From JAXHMB01 sp034521755 (GTDB lineage: Bacteria; Bacteroidota; Rhodothermia; Balneolales; Balneolaceae), in contig JAXHMB010000004.1 of the NCBI GenBank assembly GCA_034521755.1, forward strand, positions 186,001 through 250,000: a DNA stretch of 64,000 bases, in the 5' to 3' direction. Below, piece by piece: positions 1 through 7,447 of the stretch. Below the pieces are notes generated by a model. It saw only the letters and a list, made by a program, of their open reading frames with translations, did no database searches and was not told the origin of the DNA. A program made the position numbers and the translations under genes. The stretch's first letter is position 1; each line of letters starts with the position of its first letter.

Positions 1-438
1 AGCATAGGCCGAAAGTGCTCCGGCTGCATTGCCGGCAGATGGAATGGCAAATTTTTGTGCTCCCCGTTCCAAGGCAGCACTTATTGCTGCTGAAATTCCC
101 CGTGCCTTAAATGACCCTGTTGGATTAATAGACTCATCTTTAATGAACAAATTAGATAAGCCTATTTGCTGACCAAGATTAGCTACCTTCCTAAGCGGAG
201 TAAATCCTTCACCCAAAGAAACACAGAATTGCTCATCACTTACCGGAAGTAATTCTTTATAACGCCACATGTTAGACGCACGTCCTATGAAGTCTTTTTT
301 TGAAAGCTCTTTGCTAGCTCTGTCTAAATCATATTTCGCCAATAAGGGAGCTCCCGCATCGGATAAATTTTGCAACTCATAAGCATGGTAATGTCGACCA
401 GTCTTTGCACATTCCAAATGGGTTAGAAAATTACTCAT
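1..438 (-). CDS. thrC: Threonine synthase (N-terminal part; cut by window edge)
   Basis: Catalyses the last step of threonine synthesis, O-phosphohomoserine to threonine, with PLP in the cytoplasm. Translating the minus strand from the ATG at 436-438 gives 146 uninterrupted residues to the window edge. The PLP-lysine motif KDESINPTGSFKARG lies near residue 100 and SLGEGFTPL upstream of it, the normal order in fold-type II threonine synthases. The N-terminus has the extended form found in archaeal/plant-like enzymes (HLECAKTGRHYHA). The C-terminal half, including the rest of the PLP-binding core, is outside the window. It is divergent from the lipoprotein gene at 673, with about 230 bp between. 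Family assignment is confident; completeness cannot be judged. Confidence 0.9.
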   Translation of the reverse strand, partial: MSNFLTHLECAKTGRHYHAYELQNLSDAGAPLLAKYDLDRASKELSKKDFIGRASNMWRYKELLPVSDEQFCVSLGEGFTPLRKVANLGQQIGLSNLFIKDESINPTGSFKARGISAAISAALERGAQKFAIPSAGNAAGALSAYA

Positions 439-635
439 TGCAAGATTTGTTTGATAACTAATTCTATGTTCAAGGATAAATGGTACTAAATTTATTTACG
501 TTTATTGGCTTCTAAGTCTTTACTTAACAGAGTTTTACAAGGTGTTATATTCAACGAATATTACTATAAATACATTCTCCTTAAACACTAATTATTCCCG
601 AATTTTTATTCTTTTCTCCGTATATATTTATTAAG

Positions 636-652
636 TTTAGATTCTTTCTAAA
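636..652 (+). promoter_or_regulatory. Putative metalloregulator operator, copy 1
   Basis: Inverted repeat TTTAGA-N5-TCTAAA ending 20 bp before the ATG at 673. Its architecture is the same as that of the palindrome at 4122-4140 in front of the iron-type ABC transporter, with 14 of 17 core positions identical. The shape resembles DtxR/IdeR-type or Fur-like boxes; the actual regulator is not in the window. Naming it an operator is inference. Confidence 0.45.
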
Positions 653-672
653 TAGATAAATGAAATGTTCTT

Positions 673-1182
673 ATGAATCGCAATCTTACTTCACTTGCAA
701 TCATTTTGTTGTTAACAACAGGATCTTTTTTATTTCTTTCGCAATGCTCGAAACCAAGTAATCAAAATGCTGACTCTCCACAAAGTGCCAACCAGCAACC
801 ACAACAAGAACCCGAATTGGCAGATTACATGGGCAAGTTGCAGTATTATACCCATAAATTTGCACTAAGTATTGAAGCAAAGCATCATGAAGCAGCAGAG
901 TTTTATTTTCACGAAGTACGAGCTTTAGCTGATGTCATTAAAGAAGATGTGCCCGGTTATGAAGGATATGATATAGCACGATTTATGAGAATTTTTCTCG
1001 ATCCAAGTTTACCCGAAGTAGAAAAAGCCTTGTCCTCAAAAGAATGGAGCAGTATTCGAGAAAAAACGATTGTAATGGTAGATGCCTGCAATAGCTGCCA
1101 CAATGCTACCAGCCATGGTTTCGTGAAGGTGACTCCGGGATGGGATAACAACCCCTACAACCAGGATTTTAGCAAACAATAA
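673..1182 (+). CDS. Cytochrome c-like lipoprotein with C-terminal CXXCH
   Basis: Predicted exported lipoprotein of 169 aa. The N-terminal hydrophobic segment ends in a lipobox (LSQC, Cys25), followed by a Ser/Gln/Asn-rich linker and a mostly helical body. One haem c attachment motif, CNSCH, sits near residue 139 in the C-terminal part, as in cytochrome c'-type four-helix proteins rather than in class I cytochromes, where it is N-terminal. The substrate or redox partner is unknown. It is monocistronic, with the 17-bp palindrome just upstream that is shared with the ABC transporter operon, which suggests metal-linked expression. The haem motif is seen directly; the c'-like fold is inferred from motif position. 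It could also be a general haem-binding lipoprotein without electron-transfer function. Confidence 0.7.
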   Translation: MNRNLTSLAIILLLTTGSFLFLSQCSKPSNQNADSPQSANQQPQQEPELADYMGKLQYYTHKFALSIEAKHHEAAEFYFHEVRALADVIKEDVPGYEGYDIARFMRIFLDPSLPEVEKALSSKEWSSIREKTIVMVDACNSCHNATSHGFVKVTPGWDNNPYNQDFSKQ

Positions 1183-1184
1183 AC

Positions 1185-1460
1185 TTATTTTTTACCGCGG
1201 GTCAGTACTCCTATACCAACAGAAAAAAGTGCCGATCCTAAAATAGACCAAATGATGGGAAAGGTTTCTCCACCGACAGTAACTGGAATAATAAAGGTAA
1301 GTCCCATCTTTGCTGCCAGCCATTTCCCTATAAGTGCCCCAATAAAACCAACTACTATGGAAATCACACATCCGCCCATAGAATAACCGGCAATACTTTG
1401 ACCGATACTGCCACATACAGAGGCAATTAGTAATAAAAGTAAAAGTTCAAATAAACCCAT
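1185..1460 (-). CDS. GlsB/YeaQ/YmgE family small membrane protein
   Basis: Protein of 91 aa with three hydrophobic segments (roughly residues 3-20, 28-48, 65-85) and the Gly-rich pattern of the transglycosylase-associated (YeaQ/YmgE/GlsB) family, including GxIGQxIAGYxxGG near residues 17-30. These proteins sit in the inner membrane and are often stress induced; no enzymatic activity is established, and the historical 'transglycosylase-associated' label should not be read as activity. It starts 6 bp after the end of the upstream ATPase gene and is probably co-transcribed with the ABC transporter. Its end abuts the convergent lipoprotein gene (2 bp apart). Confidence 0.75.
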   Translation of the reverse strand: MGLFELLLLLLIASVCGSIGQSIAGYSMGGCVISIVVGFIGALIGKWLAAKMGLTFIIPVTVGGETFPIIWSILGSALFSVGIGVLTRGKK

Positions 1461-1466
1461 GGTATT

Positions 1467-2522
1467 TTAATTTGTTAACATATTATCTTCTAAAATAACA
1501 GCTGATTCCAAAGCTTTTATTACTACTTCATCATCAGGTTCAAATAGAACGCGATTATCAGTGTGCACCAAATATTTCTTACCTTTTAATAAAACATGAT
1601 AGGTGATATCGTGTCCTTTAAATTCTCGGGAAATAACTTTCCCGCTTTCAGATACTTCTTCAGGTTTAGCCCTTTCAAGCGTCAAATGTTCCGGACGAAT
1701 AGAGCAAAGAACCCTTCCCGTCGCATCTTCATTAAGGCTTAACGGGCCCAGCTGTGTTGCCACTTCGCGGCCTCCGGTAGCCTCAGCATAAAACAGGTTG
1801 GTACGTCCTAAAAATTGTGCAACAAATTTTGTTTCAGGTTTGTAATAAACCTCTTCAGGTGTTCCTATTTGTTCAATCTTTCCATTATTCATCACCGCAA
1901 TTCGATCTGCAAATGAAAGAGCTTCTTCTTGATCATGCGTAACAAGCAATGCACTCATCCCGGCTTTCTTTAAAATACTTCGAACCTCCTTTCGTGTTGT
2001 TTCACGAAGCATGGCATCTAAATTTGAAAATGGCTCATCAAGAAGAATAAGCTTAGGCTTTGGTGCAATAGCTCTGGCAAGAGCTACACGCTGCTGTTGT
2101 CCACCGGACAACTCATTAGGGCTACGGTCTTTATAATCTCCCATACCCGTGCGGCACAATACCTCTTCGGCAAATACATTTCGTTTGTATTTTGGAATAT
2201 CTGTCAAGCCAAAAGCCACATTTTCAATAGCTGAAAGGTGAGGGAACAAAGCATAATCCTGAAATACAAATCCAATATCTCGCTTTTGGGGCGCAACGTG
2301 TTCCTGAGGAGATTCAAACACCTTCCCGTCAATGCGTACCTCTCCTTTATCGGCACGTTCAAATCCTCCAATGAGCCTGAGACAAGTTGTTTTTCCACAC
2401 CCGCTGGGACCCAACAGTGCAAATATTTCATGCTCTTTCATAGAAAAGCTGACATTATCTACTACAGTCTCACTTTCGTTGAAAGACTTTGTTAAATTTG
2501 ATACTTCTAAAAGGTTACTCAT
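1467..2522 (-). CDS. fbpC: ABC transporter ATP-binding protein, Fe(III)/FbpC type
   Basis: Cytoplasmic ATPase subunit of 351 aa of a binding-protein-dependent importer. Visible motifs in order: Walker A GPSGCGKTT (about residues 38-46), Q-loop in FVFQDYALFPHL, signature LSGGQQQRVALARA, Walker B LILLDEPFSNLD, H-loop VTHDQEE. About 110 further residues form a TOBE-like C-terminal domain (CSIRPEHLTL), as in the FbpC/PotA/CysA group. The ATG overlaps the stop of the permease gene by 8 bp, so they are translationally coupled. Fe(III) as substrate is inferred from the partner permease and the operator upstream; a sulfate, thiamine or polyamine substrate cannot be excluded. No periplasmic binding protein is encoded nearby. 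Confidence 0.85.
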   Translation of the reverse strand: MSNLLEVSNLTKSFNESETVVDNVSFSMKEHEIFALLGPSGCGKTTCLRLIGGFERADKGEVRIDGKVFESPQEHVAPQKRDIGFVFQDYALFPHLSAIENVAFGLTDIPKYKRNVFAEEVLCRTGMGDYKDRSPNELSGGQQQRVALARAIAPKPKLILLDEPFSNLDAMLRETTRKEVRSILKKAGMSALLVTHDQEEALSFADRIAVMNNGKIEQIGTPEEVYYKPETKFVAQFLGRTNLFYAEATGGREVATQLGPLSLNEDATGRVLCSIRPEHLTLERAKPEEVSESGKVISREFKGHDITYHVLLKGKKYLVHTDNRVLFEPDDEVVIKALESAVILEDNMLTN

Positions 2523-4050
2523 CCTTTTTTAATTCTTTAGTGAATAAAAAGCTCACAAATAATGCTGAAAATAACAATATCGTGAGAGCAAACGGTGCAG
2601 CTTGTGCAAATAATGCTTCACCAGTATAACTCCAGACACTCAGTGCAAGCGTGTTAAAACCAATCGGAGCCAATAAAAAAGTTATAGAAAGCTCCTTCAT
2701 CGCAGATAGAAAAACCAAAGAAGACGCCGCAATAATTCCACCTCTTAATAATGGCAAAGTTACTTTAAAAAATGATTTAGCCGGGGAATAACCCAATGAT
2801 TGCGCTGCCTCTTCATACTGAGGAGGAGCCTGATACAAAGCACTGCGCAATGGGCCAATACTTTCTGCCAAAAAGTGTAAAGAATATACAATGATCAACA
2901 GTAACAATGACTGGTATAGTGCTGTTGAGACATAAAGTGAGAAAAACACAAAAGCTAAAGCGAAGGCAAGAGGGGGAGTGGCATATCCCAAATAGGCTAC
3001 CCGTTCAATCGGATTACTTAATTTTGTCTTATACCGAACACCAATATAAGCAAGCGGAAGAGCCAATAAAGTGGTCAATCCGGCAGCAGGGGCCGATGCC
3101 TTTACCGAGTTCATAAAAGCTTCTATAAGATCACCAAAAACACTGCTTAAAGCAGTCTGGTTCAGCCAAAATACAATAGATGAAACCGGCATTACTATTG
3201 CCAAAACAAATAAACTAATCACAAAACCATAAGCCGGGATTTTCCATGAACCCAAACCTAAATAAGATTTGGCTTTTGCAGCGCCACGACCCAGACGGTG
3301 AAAAATTGCCTTCTTTAACAATTTATATTCTAATACCAAGGCAGCTGTGGTAAGCCCAAGAAGCATTAATGCCAGCCAGGCAGCATAAATGCGATCATAA
3401 GCAGCAATATATTGCAGGTATAGTGCATAACTGAAAGTTTCAAAACGCATCAGCGAAACAGTTCCAAAATCTCCAAAAACATGCAAACTCACTAACAATC
3501 CACCGGCCAGATAAGCAGGCTTTAGCTGTGGGAGAATTACTTTAACGAAAGTAGATTTAGCATCATATCCCAAAGAACGAGACGCTTCTTCAATAGACTG
3601 GTCCAGACCCAGCAGGGCCGTTCTCAAATTCAGATACAAATATGGAAACGTACACAGTGTAAGGACAAGTAAGGATCCCCAAAAACCACTTACCCTTGGT
3701 AAAAGGATACCAAACCATTCATAAAAACTTCCGTTTAATCCACCCAAACCTAAAAATCCATAGGCCATCACATAACCCGGTATTGCCAATGGTAAAACGC
3801 CAAGAAGTGTGATAGCTCTTCGGGCTTTGATATCACATCGAACAGACAAATAAGCAAGTGGCAAGGCAATCAGCGTATCCAGCAATAAGACGCCTCCTGC
3901 CAAGAGCAATGTATTACCCAGCAACCTCAGATTTCTATATCGAAAAACGATATCCATCAGTTGATCGGGCGATGCATCAAAAGCTCTGATCAACAGGTAC
4001 ACCAATGGCAATAAAACTCCAATAGCAATGATGCATGCTATAATCAGCAA
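2515..4050 (-). CDS. fbpB: ABC transporter permease, fused FbpB type
   Basis: Inner-membrane permease of about 511 aa built from two tandem permease domains. Each has the cytoplasmic EAA loop that docks on the ATPase: EEASRSLGYDAKS near residue 155 and EEAAQSLGYSPAKS near residue 415. Around a dozen hydrophobic segments are visible. This two-domain layout is typical of FbpB (Fe3+) and ThiP. The start is uncertain: TTG at 4048-4050 is the first common start after an in-frame stop, but coding-like sequence (PNKKSPPWYLL) extends upstream with no ATG, GTG or TTG, and no good ribosome site precedes the TTG. A rare start (ATT/TTA region near 4090) or an upstream sequence error is possible. A palindromic operator candidate lies 71 bp upstream. 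Confidence 0.85.
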   Translation of the reverse strand: MLIIACIIAIGVLLPLVYLLIRAFDASPDQLMDIVFRYRNLRLLGNTLLLAGGVLLLDTLIALPLAYLSVRCDIKARRAITLLGVLPLAIPGYVMAYGFLGLGGLNGSFYEWFGILLPRVSGFWGSLLVLTLCTFPYLYLNLRTALLGLDQSIEEASRSLGYDAKSTFVKVILPQLKPAYLAGGLLVSLHVFGDFGTVSLMRFETFSYALYLQYIAAYDRIYAAWLALMLLGLTTAALVLEYKLLKKAIFHRLGRGAAKAKSYLGLGSWKIPAYGFVISLFVLAIVMPVSSIVFWLNQTALSSVFGDLIEAFMNSVKASAPAAGLTTLLALPLAYIGVRYKTKLSNPIERVAYLGYATPPLAFALAFVFFSLYVSTALYQSLLLLIIVYSLHFLAESIGPLRSALYQAPPQYEEAAQSLGYSPAKSFFKVTLPLLRGGIIAASSLVFLSAMKELSITFLLAPIGFNTLALSVWSYTGEALFAQAAPFALTILLFSALFVSFLFTKELKKDE

Positions 4051-4121
4051 ATACCAGGGAGGTGACTTTTTATTTGGTGTGGCTCCTAAAATGGAAAGCG
4101 TAATTAAATCAGATTCAATGA

Positions 4122-4140
4122 ATTTAGATCAAATCTAAAT
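4122..4140 (-). promoter_or_regulatory. Putative metalloregulator operator, copy 2
   Basis: Perfect 19-bp inverted repeat ATTTAGAT-TTG-ATCTAAAT (read on the minus strand) upstream of the permease/ATPase operon. The core TTTAGA-N5-TCTAAA is the same as at 636-652. A DtxR/IdeR- or Fur-type repressor is the likeliest ligand, given the predicted Fe(III) transporter, but this is inferred. Confidence 0.55.
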
Positions 4141-4283
4141 ATATGTATTTTTTGGCAACTCCTCACTCTATAAATCACCCCAAAATAACCTGCATAATTT
4201 ATTTTATTAGGATGTTTTAGAGCAGTTTCTTTTTTTGTAACATATTAAAGGGTATTTAGAAGCAAATAAAAATAAAAAACATT

Positions 4284-4817
4284 ATGAGACAATTAATCAT
4301 TTTTACAGTATTAGCTGCTACTTTAATAGGTTTAATGAGTGCATGTGGGCCAAGTGAAGAAGAATTGCAGCGCAGAGAACAAGCCAGACAAGATTCTCTT
4401 GAACAGGTTAGGCAACAACAGATTGAGCAACAAAGACTTGACAGCATAGCTCAAGCTCGACAAGACAGTATTGATGCTGCTGAAAAAAAACAAGAACAGC
4501 GCACCCAAATTGAGTTTGATGAAAATGGAAGTTTTACGGTTCAAACCGAGGCATGGCGTTCAGAAGTCAAAGCAAAAAGACAAGCTGAAAAATGGCGAGA
4601 GCGGGGATACGAGCAAGCATATGTTGTAAAATATGGCAATGAAGAAACTGGAGATATTTGGTTCCGTGTTCGTCTGGGTAAGTTTGCTACCAAAGCTATG
4701 GCAGAAAAATTCCAAACGGTTCTCAGCGAAGATTATAATGCCAACTCATGGATTTCATTGACTAAAGAAGAAACAATGGAAATGAAATCTGACACTACCA
4801 TGAAAGACGACAACTAG
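4284..4817 (+). CDS. SPOR-domain lipoprotein
   Basis: Exported lipoprotein of 177 aa. Signal peptide with lipobox LMSAC (Cys21), then a Gln/Glu/Arg-rich coiled-coil stretch with repeated RQDS(L/I) heptads (about residues 25-72), then a SPOR-like domain (about residues 80-160) containing FTVQTEAWRSEVKAKRQAEKW and VRLGKFATKAMAEKF. SPOR domains bind peptidoglycan denuded of stem peptides, so this is probably a periplasmic cell-wall protein tethered to a membrane. It is followed by a strong rho-independent terminator at 4839-4870 and appears monocistronic. No catalytic domain is present. Confidence 0.8.
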   Translation: MRQLIIFTVLAATLIGLMSACGPSEEELQRREQARQDSLEQVRQQQIEQQRLDSIAQARQDSIDAAEKKQEQRTQIEFDENGSFTVQTEAWRSEVKAKRQAEKWRERGYEQAYVVKYGNEETGDIWFRVRLGKFATKAMAEKFQTVLSEDYNANSWISLTKEETMEMKSDTTMKDDN

Positions 4818-4838
4818 AATTTTAGATCATAGATTTAA

Positions 4839-4870
4839 GCACCGCAAGCTTAGCTTGCGGTGCTTTTTTT
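4839..4870 (+). terminator. Rho-independent terminator
   Basis: Perfect 12-bp inverted repeat GCACCGCAAGCT/AGCTTGCGGTGC (4839-4850 and 4852-4863) followed by seven T. It ends the SPOR lipoprotein transcript and lies directly before the next start codon, which argues that the next gene does not begin inside it. Confidence 0.9.
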
Positions 4871-4877
4871 ATCTAAT

Positions 4878-5414
4878 ATGGCTGACAACACCTTCCTAAC
4901 ATTCTTTATTGGTATAGCTATTTTGGCAGGATGCAGTCCTGCCAAACAGACTACAGATGAAAATACTCCACGTCAGATCAATTATACTCAGTATCAAACC
5001 TATACCTATGGCGATGCTATTATTGTATCCAGTGAAAACCCGGCATTTTCCTGGCCGCAATTTTCTGAGAGAGTTAAACGTGAAATTAATTTTGTAATGC
5101 CCGGTAAAGGATTAGAAAAAGTTTCTGCACAAGCTGATGTTCAAATTTACTTTTATGCGATTGTGGACGCAAACCGTGATCGGCCTTTGCTTCCCTATCA
5201 AATTGGATGGGCCGCCGAACCCTTCATCACTGACGGGGAACTTTTTGCACGCTATCCCGGCAATACTTTTGTGGTTGACTTTGTAGATTCCAACAACAAT
5301 CAGCTGATTTGGAGAGCCAGTACTCAACTCCCATATGATAATCAAACCCAGTTATATAATCTTTTACCTGAACGCATCCATAAGCTAATTCAAAAATATC
5401 CTTTACTACCTTAG
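4878..5414 (+). CDS. DUF4136-like lipoprotein
   Basis: Exported protein of 178 aa from the ATG at 4878. A GTG 18 bp earlier is in frame but lies within the terminator stem, so it was not used. Hydrophobic signal with lipobox ILAGC. The body matches the DUF4136 pattern: INYTQYQTYTYGDA near the start (F/Y-x-x-YKTY), ADVQIYFYA in the middle, and a C-terminal VVDFVDSNNNQLIWRAS strand before a helix. The function of DUF4136 lipoproteins is unknown. It is followed 6 bp later by the alpha/beta hydrolase gene, so the two are probably one transcript. The ribosome site is poor because the terminator U-run occupies it. Confidence 0.7.
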   Translation: MADNTFLTFFIGIAILAGCSPAKQTTDENTPRQINYTQYQTYTYGDAIIVSSENPAFSWPQFSERVKREINFVMPGKGLEKVSAQADVQIYFYAIVDANRDRPLLPYQIGWAAEPFITDGELFARYPGNTFVVDFVDSNNNQLIWRASTQLPYDNQTQLYNLLPERIHKLIQKYPLLP

Positions 5415-5420
5415 TCTATT

Positions 5421-6341
5421 ATGGATACTGATATTCCCCCAACGAAGCTGCATGAACTTGATAGTTGGATTGCTAAAAAAGAAGATTCAGTGGAATTCCT
5501 TAAGCCTGAGGCCAAAGCTTCAGTAAATTGGGCAGATCTCAACAATAAGAGCAAAACTTCATTTTCTATCCTTTATCTTCATGGCTTTAAGGCTAGCAAG
5601 GGAGAAGGCGACCCTGTTCATAAAGAGGTCGCCCAAACACTGGGTTTAAATCTTTTCCTTTCCCGCATTTACAAACACGGACTAAATAATCCTGATGCCT
5701 TCAGAAACCTAGAAAGCAAGGATCTTACCTCTTCTGCCGAAGAAGCTTTGCAAATAGCAAAAAAGCTCGGTAATAAGGTTATTATCATGGGAACCTCAAC
5801 AGGTGCTTCTTTAGGCTTATATCTTGCTTCAAAAAAAGAAAATAGGGACATAATTGCCGCCCTGCTTCTTTATTCTCCACTAATAAAATTTTATGGAGTT
5901 CAGAATTTACTTTTGTCAAAAAAAGTAGGTAGATCTTTCCTGAAATTTTTCACCCCCCGTGATTACCGGCTAAAATCTCAAAATCAGACCGAAGATCAAG
6001 AAAAGATATGGTACAGCACATACCATATAGATGGGGCATTTGCACTGGGTAGGTTTGTGGAAGATAACATGAAAAAAGAGACTTTTGAGAAAGTAAGCTG
6101 TCCTGTTTTCACAGCTTACTACTACAAGAATATTTTCAATCAGGACAAGGTTGTTTCAGTAAAAGCAATCAAAAAAATGCATGAGCAGCTTGGCACTGAT
6201 CCAAATCAAAAAGAACTATTAAAGCTCCCCCATGCAGACAGTCATATAATAAGCTGTGAGTTGGTTTCAAAGTCAACCACTGAGTTGAAGAAAAATTCTA
6301 TCCAATTTTTACGAAAGCAACTGGCACTCAAACAATTATGA
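5421..6341 (+). CDS. Alpha/beta hydrolase
   Basis: Cytoplasmic serine hydrolase of 306 aa with no signal peptide. ILYLHGFKASKGEG (about residues 50-63) gives the HG oxyanion region, GTSTG (about residues 127-131) is the nucleophile elbow with Ser129, and HADSH near residue 274 supplies a probable catalytic His. The acid residue could be one of the Asp residues near 250. Ser in the GxSxG elbow and the order of elements fit carboxylesterase/lysophospholipase relatives, but the substrate cannot be told. The gene lies 6 bp downstream of the DUF4136 lipoprotein. The terminator at 6466-6504 is the first one after it. Confidence 0.75.
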   Translation: MDTDIPPTKLHELDSWIAKKEDSVEFLKPEAKASVNWADLNNKSKTSFSILYLHGFKASKGEGDPVHKEVAQTLGLNLFLSRIYKHGLNNPDAFRNLESKDLTSSAEEALQIAKKLGNKVIIMGTSTGASLGLYLASKKENRDIIAALLLYSPLIKFYGVQNLLLSKKVGRSFLKFFTPRDYRLKSQNQTEDQEKIWYSTYHIDGAFALGRFVEDNMKKETFEKVSCPVFTAYYYKNIFNQDKVVSVKAIKKMHEQLGTDPNQKELLKLPHADSHIISCELVSKSTTELKKNSIQFLRKQLALKQL

Positions 6342-6397
6342 AATTATGACCTATTAATAACATTTAACATGCTTCAAAACAACAATTCCAAAAATAC

Positions 6398-6429
6398 TTG
6401 TATTAAAGGTCGGTAATTGTGTATCTTTA
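6398..6429 (+). promoter_or_regulatory. Putative promoter (TTG / TATCTTTA)
   Basis: TTG at 6398-6400 and TATCTTTA at 6422-6429, 21 bp apart, resemble the Bacteroidota TTTG/TAnnTTTG promoter. It is placed to drive a short transcript ending at the 6466-6504 terminator. Confidence 0.35.
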
Positions 6430-6435
6430 AGTGCG

Positions 6436-6504
6436 CTCAAGTAGCGTCTCTCTTGATGAATAGTCAGGACCTCACACCTGATACGTGTGAGGTCCTATTT
6501 TTTT
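6436..6504 (+). ncRNA. Candidate small RNA or terminated leader
   Basis: The 311-bp gap between the hydrolase and the STAS gene holds a promoter-like element (6398-6429), a short hairpin (TCAAG 6437-6441 with CTTGA 6452-6456) and a strong terminator (6466-6504). Together these could produce an RNA of about 70 nt. There is no ORF in it. Alternatives are the plain terminator of the hydrolase transcript or a terminated leader of the downstream operon. After the terminator (6505-6652) I see only T-rich sequence and no convincing promoter. The RNA call is inference. Confidence 0.3.
6466..6504 (+). terminator. Rho-independent terminator
   Basis: Perfect 12-bp stem AGGACCTCACAC/GTGTGAGGTCCT (6466-6477, 6485-6496) with a 7-nt loop and a following run of eight T after one A. 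Confidence 0.9.
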
Positions 6505-6652
6505 GAATCATTCTCTCCTCAGCTTCGTACGCACAATTCCCTCTTAGACTTACAAATTTTATCTATTTATTTTTTGCGTGCCATGTTCTTAATTTTTTTT
6601 ATGTTTATCCTCTGATGAACGAAATAAAGATTCTTAAACCCAATTAGCTGCA

Positions 6653-7012
6653 ATGAAAAATTTTAACATCACCCATAAGCAGATAGACTCTTTTGATGTG
6701 CTTGAGCTTAGCGGAGAGCTGGATGCACACACAGCCTCACAGCTGGAGAATTCTCTCAAGAGTCTTATCGAACAAGAGAATCATCAAATTATCGTCAACT
6801 GTAACAACCTCGATTACATTGCAAGTGCAGGACTGGGTGTATTTATGGCCTATATAGAAGATGTAAGGAGTTTGGGCGGTGACATAAAGCTTACCAATAT
6901 GAACCCCAAGGTATATAACGTATTTGACCTACTGGGGTTTCCTACCCTTTATGACATCCTTGAAGATCAGCAAGATGCTATCGACAAATTTCAATCCGGC
7001 GATAATAAATAA
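6653..7012 (+). CDS. STAS-domain anti-sigma factor antagonist (RsbV/SpoIIAA type)
   Basis: Cytoplasmic protein of 119 aa consisting of one STAS domain. LSGELDAHTASQLENSL occupies the first strand-helix, and the phospho-acceptor loop reads DYIASAGLGVFM (about residues 58-69), with Ser in the position phosphorylated by the kinase in SpoIIAA/RsbV. In partner switching the unphosphorylated form binds the anti-sigma kinase and frees its target. It is the first gene of a three-gene operon, followed 8 bp later by the HATPase and then by the PP2C phosphatase. Which output the module controls is not visible here. Confidence 0.9.
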   Translation: MKNFNITHKQIDSFDVLELSGELDAHTASQLENSLKSLIEQENHQIIVNCNNLDYIASAGLGVFMAYIEDVRSLGGDIKLTNMNPKVYNVFDLLGFPTLYDILEDQQDAIDKFQSGDNK

Positions 7013-7020
7013 TCATTCCC

Positions 7021-7443
7021 TTGCCAAAATCGAATAATACACATAGCATTTCAGTTCAGGCATCAACCAAGCATTTGGCTGAAGTTCGTGATTTTGTTGG
7101 TAAATATGCCGCTGAATATGGTTTTAAGAAACAGGATGTAGCCGATATTCGACTGGCTGTTGATGAGGCATATACCAATATTATAAAGCACTCCTACAAA
7201 AATGATGAGAAAAAATCTGTTGATATTGAATTAGGTTATGAAAATGATGAGTTTTGGATCTCTCTGTTAGACACCGGTGATGCCTTCGACCCTTCCAGTT
7301 ATACACAACCCGATGTACGTAAAAAAATAAAAGAGAAAAAGCGCGGTGGTGTAGGCGTCTATCTAATAAGAAAACTGATGGATAATGTGGAATACCTGCA
7401 ACAGGGTTCAAAGAATGAAATCCGCATGATAAAAAAACGATAA
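7021..7443 (+). CDS. Anti-sigma regulatory factor, HATPase_c_2 (RsbW type)
   Basis: Cytoplasmic Ser kinase of 140 aa of the GHKL fold. N-box LAVDEAYTNIIKHSY (about residues 46-60), G1 LLDTGDAFDP, and G2 KRGGVGVYLIRKLMD near the C-terminus are all present. It should phosphorylate the STAS protein encoded just upstream and bind a sigma factor or other target. The start is TTG at 7021: no ATG or GTG exists before the conserved first strand (HSISVQAS), and the next gene follows 4 bp after the stop. No adjacent sigma-factor gene is present, so the target is encoded elsewhere or is not a sigma factor. Confidence 0.85.
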   Translation: MPKSNNTHSISVQASTKHLAEVRDFVGKYAAEYGFKKQDVADIRLAVDEAYTNIIKHSYKNDEKKSVDIELGYENDEFWISLLDTGDAFDPSSYTQPDVRKKIKEKKRGGVGVYLIRKLMDNVEYLQQGSKNEIRMIKKR

Positions 7444-7447
7444 TACT

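Noticed and set aside
4860..4877. Earlier in-frame GTG start for the DUF4136 lipoprotein
   Set aside because: It lies inside the terminator stem and U-tract; the ATG at 4878 gives a normal signal peptide and lipobox.
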